DNA from: Tannerellaceae bacterium
Lineage (GTDB): Bacteria; Bacteroidota; Bacteroidia; Bacteroidales; Tannerellaceae
Assembly (NCBI GenBank): GCA_031273385.1
Contig: JAISRY010000180.1
Span: 1 to 13,443, forward strand
Reading direction: 5' to 3'
Length of the DNA stretch: 13,443 nucleotides
Part shown: positions 1 to 4,654 of the stretch, one piece after another
Layout: the number at the start of each line of letters is the position of its first letter
Numbering within the stretch: position 1 is the first letter of the stretch
The notes under the pieces: generated by a model
Told to the model about the DNA's origin: nothing
What the model saw: the letters and a program-made list of their open reading frames with translations, nothing else
The model's database searches: none
Translations under genes and position numbers: made by a program

Positions 1-2
1 CA

Positions 3-176
3 TCCCCTTTCCTCTCATCCGAAAGAGACCTAAAGCCCTCGATCCGGCCTACCCATTTCGAAAGCTACGATGAAGAAGAAAAGCCCCCCCTCATATCCGC
101 CGACACCCTTTCCGACACCGACGAAATAAAAAGAGCCATCCTCTACTCCGAGATATTCAATAGACCCCGCTTCTGA
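3..176 (+). CDS. C-terminal end of an unrecognised protein (5' partial)
   Basis: An open frame enters from the left edge and ends at TGA 174-176, giving 57 residues. The visible part is hydrophilic: an acidic, proline-containing linker (SYDEEEKPPL) and then a short predicted helix, DEIKRAILYSEIFNRPRF, at the very end. No signal peptide, membrane segment or catalytic motif is visible. The composition and the helix-like terminus look like a genuine Bacteroidales protein tail, but I cannot name the family. The stop codon lies inside the first copy of the dispersed repeat that begins at about 172, so the repeat appears to have inserted at, or trimmed, the gene's 3' end. A run of seven C at 84-90 lies within the frame and is a possible slippage site. 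The frame choice rests only on absence of stops and on composition; the other two plus frames stop at 33 and 72. Confidence 0.6.
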   Translation, partial: SPFLSSERDLKPSIRPTHFESYDEEEKPPLISADTLSDTDEIKRAILYSEIFNRPRF

Positions 177-262
177 ATCAGAATTTTCAGGATTTTAGAA
201 TTTACAGAATTTTTTGCTTGTCTGAATCAGAATTTTCAGGATTAAAGAATTTACAGAATTTT
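172..262 (+). repeat. Two direct copies of an about 42-bp dispersed repeat
   Basis: Copies at 172-213 and 221-262 differ at only two positions. Each starts with TCTGAATCAGAATTTTCAGG and ends with AGAATTTACAGAATTTT. Internally the unit is a degenerate 8-9-nt tandem of the word cAGAATTTt. The same unit occurs inverted at 279-319, 327-368, 815-852 and 1363-1453, so these two copies face the others. The stop codon of the upstream gene lies in the first copy. Confidence 0.9.
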
Positions 263-278
263 GTTTATTCACTTGGTT

Positions 279-411
279 TGATTCTGAAAATTCTAAAATT
301 CTGTAAATTCTGATTCAGACATTGTATTAATTCTGTAAATTCTTTAATCCTGAAAATCCTGATTCAGACAGGTGAAAAATTCTGATTCAGGCAGGTGAAA
401 AATTCTGATTC
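279..411 (-). repeat. Inverted copies of the dispersed repeat plus a 20-bp tandem
   Basis: Reverse-orientation copies lie at about 279-319 and 327-368, ending with CTGATTCAGAC. They are followed by two direct 20-bp copies of CAGGTGAAAAATTCTGATTC at 369-388 and 392-411. Together with 172-262 this forms two facing pairs, able to fold into a long AT-rich hairpin. The last part encodes the C-terminal residues and stop codon of the GxxExxY gene. Confidence 0.88.
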
Positions 412-779
412 TGAGAGGGGTTGAATATTAGTTTCTGTTCCAGGCTACTCCCGCCAAAATTGATTAAGAGTCCGAGAGGAAAATCATAGGCTACAACATA
501 ATTTTTTGCTTGTGCCAAGTGCAGATCTTCAAGTTTCACAAGCGCTTTTAGCTCTACAATAACTCTGTTCTCTACCACAAAGTCAGCCCTACGCACACCC
601 ACTTCGATGCCATCGTAATAAATCGTTTGCTCTTTTTCTCTCTCAAATTGAATACCCGCCCTCTGCAACTCGATAGCAAGGCAACGCTGATAAATCACCT
701 CCTGAAAACCATTACCAAGCGCATTATGAACTTTCATCGCACAACCAATAATCCTATACGTCAACTCATCTTTAATCAT
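387..779 (-). CDS. GxxExxY family protein, PD-(D/E)XK nuclease-like
   Basis: 130 residues, the usual size for the GxxExxY family (TIGR04256; PDDEXK_3, PF13366). The signature is G24-F-Q-E27-V-I-Y30 in GNGFQEVIY. The pattern of a RecB/PD-(D/E)XK nuclease fold follows: E27, D66 (RRADFVVE), E76-x-K78 (VELK) and Q90-x-x-x-Y94 (QAKNY). All putative catalytic residues are present, so the protein looks intact. There is no signal peptide or membrane segment, so it is presumably cytoplasmic. Nuclease activity is inferred from the fold; the family's biological role is not established. The start is the ATG at 777-779, with purine-rich AAAGGGA upstream. The last residues (NQNFSPA) and the TGA are encoded by the neighbouring dispersed repeat. 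The gene stands alone, flanked on both sides by copies of that repeat, a context I recall for this family in other genomes. Confidence 0.92.
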   Translation of the reverse strand: MIKDELTYRIIGCAMKVHNALGNGFQEVIYQRCLAIELQRAGIQFEREKEQTIYYDGIEVGVRRADFVVENRVIVELKALVKLEDLHLAQAKNYVVAYDFPLGLLINFGGSSLEQKLIFNPSQNQNFSPA

Positions 780-814
780 CCTGAAATCCCTTTATATGCA
801 AGTCATCTCTTATA

Positions 815-852
815 AATTCTGCAAATCCTAAAATCTTGAAAATTCTGATTCT
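815..852 (-). repeat. Degenerate copy of the dispersed repeat upstream of the GxxExxY gene
   Basis: AATTCTGCAAATCCTAAAAT followed by CTTGAAAATTCTGATTCT matches the inverted copies at 279-368 with several substitutions. It lies just upstream of the GxxExxY start, so the gene is bracketed by repeats. A fragment of the same word (ATCCTGAAAATT) recurs near 895-906. The stretch 853-909 otherwise shows nothing I recognise. Confidence 0.75.
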
Positions 853-909
853 GATTTTCGGCACACAAATATATCAAAAACCTTTGGTAATATCATCCTG
901 AAAATTGGA

Positions 910-1356
910 CGCATTTGACCGGAGGGGCGATTTTCATTTTAACTTGTTATAATGACGACGAATCACAATCTACTGAAAATCAAATAGTATCCGCCATTTC
1001 TCTTTTTGATAAACTCGTTTATCGGGTACTCGCAATGGCTGAGCCTGTCGAAGCCTGATATATCGTAATCCCAAGCAGAATGCCCGGAGGGCATGATTTT
1101 CATAACCGCAGGTCAACGACCTGCGGGACAATGAGGCGCACCTCCCCTCTGCCTGAAAGGCAGGACTAAAACGCAAACAATTGTCCTGCCTTTCAGGCAG
1201 TGTTAGTGTGGTTGCCATCTCCCGCAGGTCGTTGACCTGCGGTTATGAAAATCATGCCCTCCGGGCATCTGTTTGGGATTGCGTATATCAGCAGGCTTCG
1301 ACAGGCTCAGACACCGCGACAATTCGAATTGAAAATCACCCCCCCCGGTCAAATGT
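910..1356. repeat. Composite inverted-repeat element of about 445 bp (MITE-like)
   Basis: The outer arms 912-936 (CATTTGACCGGAGGGGCGAT then TTTCA) and 1330-1355 (TGAAAATCACCCCCCCCGGT then CAAATG) are near-perfect inverted repeats. The inner long palindrome 1039-1310 lies between them. No transposase or other credible gene lies inside; the short frames on both strands share the peptide SRRSLTCGYENHALRA only because the arms are mirror copies. Terminal inverted arms without coding capacity suggest a non-autonomous mobile or REP/BIME-like element. No clear target-site duplication was identified. Confidence 0.6.
1039..1310. repeat. Long nested palindrome with six mirror-ordered hairpins
   Basis: The arm 1039-1128 pairs with 1220-1310 almost throughout, and 1149-1166 pairs with 1183-1200. 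Inside the arms are three small palindromes, each with a 3-nt centre: 1080-1094 (ATGCCCGGAGGGCAT), 1106-1126 (arms CCGCAGGTC/GACCTGCGG) and 1149-1163 (CTGCCTGAAAGGCAG). They recur in reverse order at 1186-1200, 1222-1242 and 1254-1268. The outer edge carries the widespread word CTTCGACAGGCTCAG and its complement. The whole could extrude as one cruciform or as six hairpins. Confidence 0.9.
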
Positions 1357-1362
1357 ACCCTA

Positions 1363-1453
1363 TTATCCTGTAAATCCTTTAATCCTGAAAATCCTGATTC
1401 TGGCAGGGGACATTATTCTGAAAATTCTATAATCCTGAAAATTCTGATTCAGA
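1363..1453 (-). repeat. Two further inverted copies of the dispersed repeat
   Basis: Copies at about 1363-1402 (TTATCCTGTAAATCCTTTAA ...) and 1413-1453 (... AATCCTGAAAATTCTGATTC AGA) are in the same orientation as those at 279-368. They sit directly outside the right arm of the composite element, so the island 172-1453 begins and ends with the same repeat family. Confidence 0.88.
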
Positions 1454-1496
1454 TAGGGAAGTGACAAAAAGACAAAAGGGGGGAAGAAATCCTGCG

Positions 1497-1515
1497 TTTT
1501 GACAAAGTGTCAAAA
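1497..1515. repeat. Perfect interrupted palindrome TTTTGACAaagTGTCAAAA
   Basis: Eight-base arms with a 3-base spacer form a perfect dyad, a shape expected for a dimeric DNA-binding protein's operator. A looser version (TTGACaaataGTCAA) occurs at 2014-2028. No regulator gene is adjacent, so function is open. Confidence 0.55.
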
Positions 1516-1816
1516 ATAGACCCTCAAAAAGGCGGTTTTTTTGGCTGTAAATCTCCCTTGGGGCGAGAAAAATGGGCGAAATTGAGGGTTTTGGAATTAC
1601 ATTTTGTAAGCAAATTAGGCTTTTAAGCATCAAAAACGGACTAAAATGGCTTATTTCACTATTATATTTCTGCAAATTAACTGAATTTAGCATCAAAATG
1701 ACATTTCGGCTTCGTCGGGAAAAAGGGAGAAAATGGGGCGTAAAAAGTGTTGATTTAACGGAATATTCTATAAGCTTAACTGATATTTGGGATTCGTCGG
1801 CGACGTTTTTAGAAAT

Positions 1817-1896
1817 GATGCTTATGTTTTCGGAAAAAGATTGCATACTTTTCGGGAAAACATAAGCATCATTTCGGGAAAAGATGCTTATGTTTT
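1817..1896. repeat. Three copies of GATGCTTATGTTTT, one inverted, forming a hairpin
   Basis: The 14-base word lies at 1817-1830, inverted at 1857-1870, and direct again at 1883-1896. The last two form a perfect 14-bp stem with a 12-base loop (ATTTCGGGAAAA). The words are followed or joined by similar CGGGAAAA strings. This is visible sequence structure; its role is unknown. Confidence 0.8.
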
Positions 1897-1943
1897 TAGT
1901 GAACGAATGTAAATCGACCCCGAAAATAGGCATAATATTATAT

Positions 1944-1969
1944 AAAACGGCTTTTTTGGGCCGTTTTTT
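1944..1969 (+). terminator. Terminator-like hairpin (AAAACGGC ... GCCGTTTTTT)
   Basis: The stem AAAACGGC (1944-1951) pairs with GCCGTTTT (1960-1967) and ends in six T. No plus-strand gene lies upstream, so it would end a small RNA or act as an attenuator about 300 bases before the CoA-transferase start. The stem is short and part of the T-run is used in pairing, so confidence is limited. Confidence 0.4.
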
Positions 1970-2064
1970 CCTCCTTTTTGAGGATGTTAAAGATAGTAAA
2001 ACGGCACTTTGAGTTGACAAATAGTCAAAAATTAACGTTGTTTAGCATGAAAAACAGCGAAATA

Positions 2065-2169
2065 GGGGGTCTGTTTTGGGGGCTGTTTTGTTTCTTTCAC
2101 ATTTCTATTATTCTCCTGTTGTATACAGTGTTTTGAGGGGTTTAAGGGGGTTAATTGATGCGGGCGGGG
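2065..2169 (+). other. Cluster of six G-runs, possible G-quadruplex
   Basis: G-runs of 5, 5, 4, 5, 3 and 4 occur at 2065, 2078, 2137, 2146, 2162 and 2166 in otherwise AT-rich DNA. The last four are separated by 5, 11 and 1 bases, a permissive G4 pattern on the plus (non-template) strand about 100 bases before the CoA-transferase start. Confidence 0.35.
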
Positions 2170-2266
2170 ACTTTTTTTGTCGGATGTGCTTATACATTCA
2201 CAATTTTTACCTAAGTTTACGGCTGAATTTCTGAAAACAAGGTATTTACACAAAAAAGACATTTTT

Positions 2267-3763
2267 ATGGCATTAAGATTTATCACAGCTGAAGAGGCTG
2301 CTTCATTTGTACGCCACAATGACAATGTGGGGTTTAGTGGTTTCACACCTGCCGGTTGTCCGAAAGCCGTTCCTGCGGCAATCGCAAAAAGGGCGAGGGA
2401 AGAACATGAAAAAGGCAATCCATTTCAGATCGGCATGTTTACCGGCGCCTCTACAGGCGATAAACTCGACGGTGAACTATCCAGAGCCAAGGCTATCAAA
2501 TTCCGTACGCCTTACCAGTCGAACAAAGACCTGCGCGCATTGCTCAACGCACGTGAGACGCACTATTTCGATCTGCATCTATCCGAGTTGGCGCAGTACC
2601 TGCGTTACGGCTTTCTCGGTAAGGTGGACGTTGCCGTTATCGAGGCCGCCGACGTGACGGAAGACGGCGAGATCATACCGACAGCCGCCGTAGGTATTAC
2701 GCCTACAATCTGCCGGTTAGCCGACCGTATCATCGTTGAATTGAACAAGCGTCACCCGAAAGAGATCAGGGGGATGCATGATATTTACGAACCGCTTGAC
2801 CCGCCTTTCCGCAGGGAGATACCGGTCTATTCGCCGTCCGACCGCATCGGGGTGCCGTATGTCAAGGTGCCGGTGGAGAAGATTGTCGGCGTGGTCGTGA
2901 CGGAGGAAGAAAATGATGGGGGCGACTTCACGCCGTTGGACGACACGACCCTCTCCATCGGACGGAACGTGGCGGCTTTCCTTGTCAGCGAGGTAAAGGC
3001 GGGGCGTATACCGGAAGCGTTCCCCCCGTTGCAGAGCGGGGTAGGCAACGTCGCCAACGCGGTGTTGGGCTGTATGGGTGAAAACCAGGAGATTCCGGCG
3101 TTCAACGTCTATACGGAGGTGATCCAGGATGCCGTGATCAAACTCATGAAAGAGGGGCGTATCAAATTTGTCAGCGGTTGCTCCCTGACGGTCAGCAACA
3201 GTGTACTTCACGACATCTACGCGAACCTGGACTTCTTCAAAGACAAGCTGTTGCTTCGTCCGCAGGAGATATCCAACAATCCGGAAATCGCCCGCCGCAT
3301 GGGGTTGATCGCCATTAATACCGCTCTGGAGGCGGATATTTTCGGCAACATCAATTCTACGCACGTTTCCGGCACCCGTATGATGAATGGCATTGGCGGA
3401 TCGGGGGACTTTACCCGTGCGGCAAGGCTGTCGATCTTCACCACCCCGTCCACCGCTAAGGAGGGGAAGATCAGCGCCTTTGTCCCGATGGTATCCCACC
3501 TGGATCACAGCGAACACTCGGTAAAAGTCATCATCACCGAACACGGCGTAGCCGATTTGCGCGGCCAATCCCCCGTACAACGGGCGCACACCATCATCGA
3601 GAACTGCGTCCATCCCGACTACCGGCCTTTGCTGACTCAATACCTGGAAATGGGCATCAAAGGCCAGACCCCTCAAAACCTGAAATGCTGCTTCGCATTC
3701 CACCAAGAACTTGCAGCAAGCGGCGACATGCGCAATACCGACTGGAGCAAATACAACCGGTAA
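2267..3763 (+). CDS. Acetyl-CoA hydrolase/succinyl-CoA:acetate CoA-transferase family protein
   Basis: 498 residues, typical of the cytoplasmic Cat1/AarC/Ach1 class I CoA-transferase family, which moves CoA between succinyl-CoA or acetyl-CoA and acetate via a glutamyl-CoA thioester. The N-terminal domain (1-220) contains GFSGFTPAGCPKAVP and GMFTGASTGDKLDGEL. The C-terminal domain contains QSGVGNVANAVLG (about 263-275), NVYTEVIQD with the expected catalytic Glu at about 284, and the glycine-rich NGIGGSGDF (about 374-382), followed by ITEHGVADLRG. The conserved residues are present, so the enzyme should be active; transferase versus hydrolase cannot be told from sequence. The start chosen is ATG 2267, beginning MALRFITAEEA; a TTG extension to 2177 would add 30 AT-rich, non-conserved residues. 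No strong ribosome binding site is seen, as is usual in this phylum. It stands alone as a single-gene unit and is followed by a hairpin terminator. Confidence 0.95.
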   Translation: MALRFITAEEAASFVRHNDNVGFSGFTPAGCPKAVPAAIAKRAREEHEKGNPFQIGMFTGASTGDKLDGELSRAKAIKFRTPYQSNKDLRALLNARETHYFDLHLSELAQYLRYGFLGKVDVAVIEAADVTEDGEIIPTAAVGITPTICRLADRIIVELNKRHPKEIRGMHDIYEPLDPPFRREIPVYSPSDRIGVPYVKVPVEKIVGVVVTEEENDGGDFTPLDDTTLSIGRNVAAFLVSEVKAGRIPEAFPPLQSGVGNVANAVLGCMGENQEIPAFNVYTEVIQDAVIKLMKEGRIKFVSGCSLTVSNSVLHDIYANLDFFKDKLLLRPQEISNNPEIARRMGLIAINTALEADIFGNINSTHVSGTRMMNGIGGSGDFTRAARLSIFTTPSTAKEGKISAFVPMVSHLDHSEHSVKVIITEHGVADLRGQSPVQRAHTIIENCVHPDYRPLLTQYLEMGIKGQTPQNLKCCFAFHQELAASGDMRNTDWSKYNR

Positions 3764-3779
3764 CCGTTTAAAAAAAAGA

Positions 3780-3818
3780 AAGCGGGAGAAACGGAATCTA
3801 TACCCGTTTTTCCCGCTT
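3780..3818 (+). terminator. Strong hairpin after the CoA-transferase gene
   Basis: The stem 3780-3794 (AAGCGGGAGAAACGG) pairs with 3804-3818 (CCGTTTTTCCCGCTT), with one mismatch and a 9-base loop, starting 16 bases after the stop. There is no long T-run after it on the plus strand, but an A-rich run (3770-3780) precedes it, so on the minus strand it would be a classical terminator. It probably works in both directions. Confidence 0.7.
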
Positions 3819-3936
3819 GATTGTCAGGATAATGCTATGGAAGAGGTACATAAAAACGTGGGACAATATTTTCCTTTTTGCTTCCGAGGCCTTCACATAC
3901 CTGCCATCAAAAATATAGCGCCCATAAATGTGTTGT

Positions 3937-3971
3937 CCCTGTGCCCTCTACAGGGAAACACCTTTCGGTGT
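3937..3971 (+). repeat. Two adjacent small hairpins
   Basis: CCCTGT (3937-3942) pairs with ACAGGG (3950-3955), and two bases later ACACC (3958-3962) pairs with GGTGT (3967-3971) around TTTC. The tandem arrangement is suggestive of structured RNA, but no riboswitch or small RNA class was recognised. Confidence 0.45.
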
Positions 3972-3995
3972 GATGGATCATGGCGCAACGGGAAT

Positions 3996-4056
3996 TATCA
4001 TTTTGTCATTTTGACGCCGGTTTTTTCTTGCGAAAGGGCGATTTGACAAAATGATA
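3996..4056. repeat. 13-bp perfect inverted repeat TATCATTTTGTCA / TGACAAAATGATA
   Basis: Arms at 3996-4008 and 4044-4056 enclose 35 bases that include GCCGGTTTTTTC. The arm word TTTTGTCA recurs several times in this region and in the stretch upstream of the CoA-transferase gene. Confidence 0.7.
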
Positions 4057-4267
4057 GTTTTACCACTCCTAAACTCTCTGAGAATCGGCTGTATCGTACC
4101 GCGGGACGAGCCGCTTCCAAATATGGCGGAAAAACGGGGGTTAAGGGAATAGGTTTTGCCGACATATATGAATGATTATCAGGCGAAAAAGCGTGCATTT
4201 TACCCCTTTAAAGTTGAGTGGCGTTTTGGAGCGGTTTTGGCGTTAAATTTTGTCATTTTAATCTTTG

Positions 4268-4439
4268 TAAACGCGCGTTTAAGGCTTGTTGACAAAACAT
4301 CCGAAGCTCTCCGGAAAATCATCTGGATGATGTCCGGACATCATCTGAAACACTTCAGAAATCATCAAGATGATGTCGGAACATCTCCCAGATGATTCCG
4401 AACATTTTTTTGAGAATCGTTGTCATTTCGCCCGAAATG
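4268..4439. repeat. Cluster of interlocking perfect palindromes
   Basis: Palindromes seen in order: TAAACGCGCGTTTA (4268-4281), ATCATCtgGATGAT (4318-4331), the perfect 20-mer GATGATGTCCGGACATCATC (4326-4345), TCTGAAacacTTCAGA (4344-4359), ATCATCaaGATGAT (4361-4374), and CATTTCGccCGAAATG (4424-4439). Several share bases, so only alternative foldings are possible. The density is far above chance in a 170-base stretch; the role is unknown. Confidence 0.75.
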
Positions 4440-4654
4440 GCGGAATGTCCCTCCAAAAATAGAGAAAAATCCGACAAAATGCAAAAAATACGCCTCTGCT
4501 GAAAAAGCCATTTTCTTTACAAAATGTCAGGAAAAGGCCGTTTTCGGTGACTATTTGTATTTTCAAAATGGCGGAATCACGTCATCCCCATCCGCGTTGT
4601 CGGTAATGAATATGAACCTCATTTTCAACATATTCCCTCAACACGCACACACGG

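Larger units (their letters stand above)
1454..2266. other. AT-rich gene-poor stretch upstream of the CoA-transferase gene
   Basis: About 810 bases with no gene I can support. A 197-codon minus-strand frame (1427-2020) and a 97-codon plus-strand frame (1572-1865) exist, but both have low-complexity composition, no recognisable domain and no good start region. What is visible: a perfect interrupted palindrome at 1497-1515, repeated words (AGCATCAAAA near 1627 and 1688; TTAACTGA near 1677 and 1777), a triple hairpin-forming word at 1817-1896, a terminator-like hairpin at 1944-1969, and a cluster of G-runs at 2065-2169. It may be a decayed gene region or an untranslated leader. Confidence 0.6.
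3819..4654. other. Gene-free intergenic stretch rich in palindromes
   Basis: About 840 bases between the convergent CoA-transferase and glycosyltransferase genes. Short frames (for example 4156-4395 and 4420-4755 on the plus strand) show no recognisable domain and translate palindromic or simple DNA, so I do not call them genes. Contents: two tandem hairpins at 3937-3971, a 13-bp inverted repeat at 3996-4056, a palindrome cluster at 4268-4439, and repeated TTTTGTCATTTT-like words (4001, 4248, 4419, and inverted near 4480 and 4520). Confidence 0.65.

Noticed and set aside
172..411. Repeat cluster as a CRISPR array
   Set aside because: Copies occur in both orientations with 7-16-base gaps, there are no uniform unique spacers of 25-40 bases, and no cas gene is in the window.
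970..1432. Two opposite-strand frames sharing the peptide SRRSLTCGYENHALRA
   Set aside because: The shared peptide is the translation of the two arms of one inverted repeat; there is no protein-level evidence.
1427..2020. 197-codon minus-strand frame in the AT-rich stretch
   Set aside because: Composition is low-complexity (Ser, Ile, Phe, Lys, Leu), its repeats mirror the DNA repeats at 1817-1896, it shows no domain, and its end runs into the dispersed repeat. It is probably a chance frame.
2177..2266. TTG extension of the CoA-transferase by 30 residues
   Set aside because: The extra residues are AT-rich and unlike the family; ATG 2267 gives the usual length and the usual N-terminus MALRFITAEEA.
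2717..3706. 329-codon minus-strand frame opposite the CoA-transferase
   Set aside because: Shadow of a GC-rich gene with strong family motifs on the plus strand; no domain in the antisense translation.
4156..4395. 79-codon plus-strand frame in the intergenic region
   Set aside because: Its second half simply translates the ATCATC/GATGAT palindromes (KIIWMMSGHHLK...), and there is no credible start region or family.
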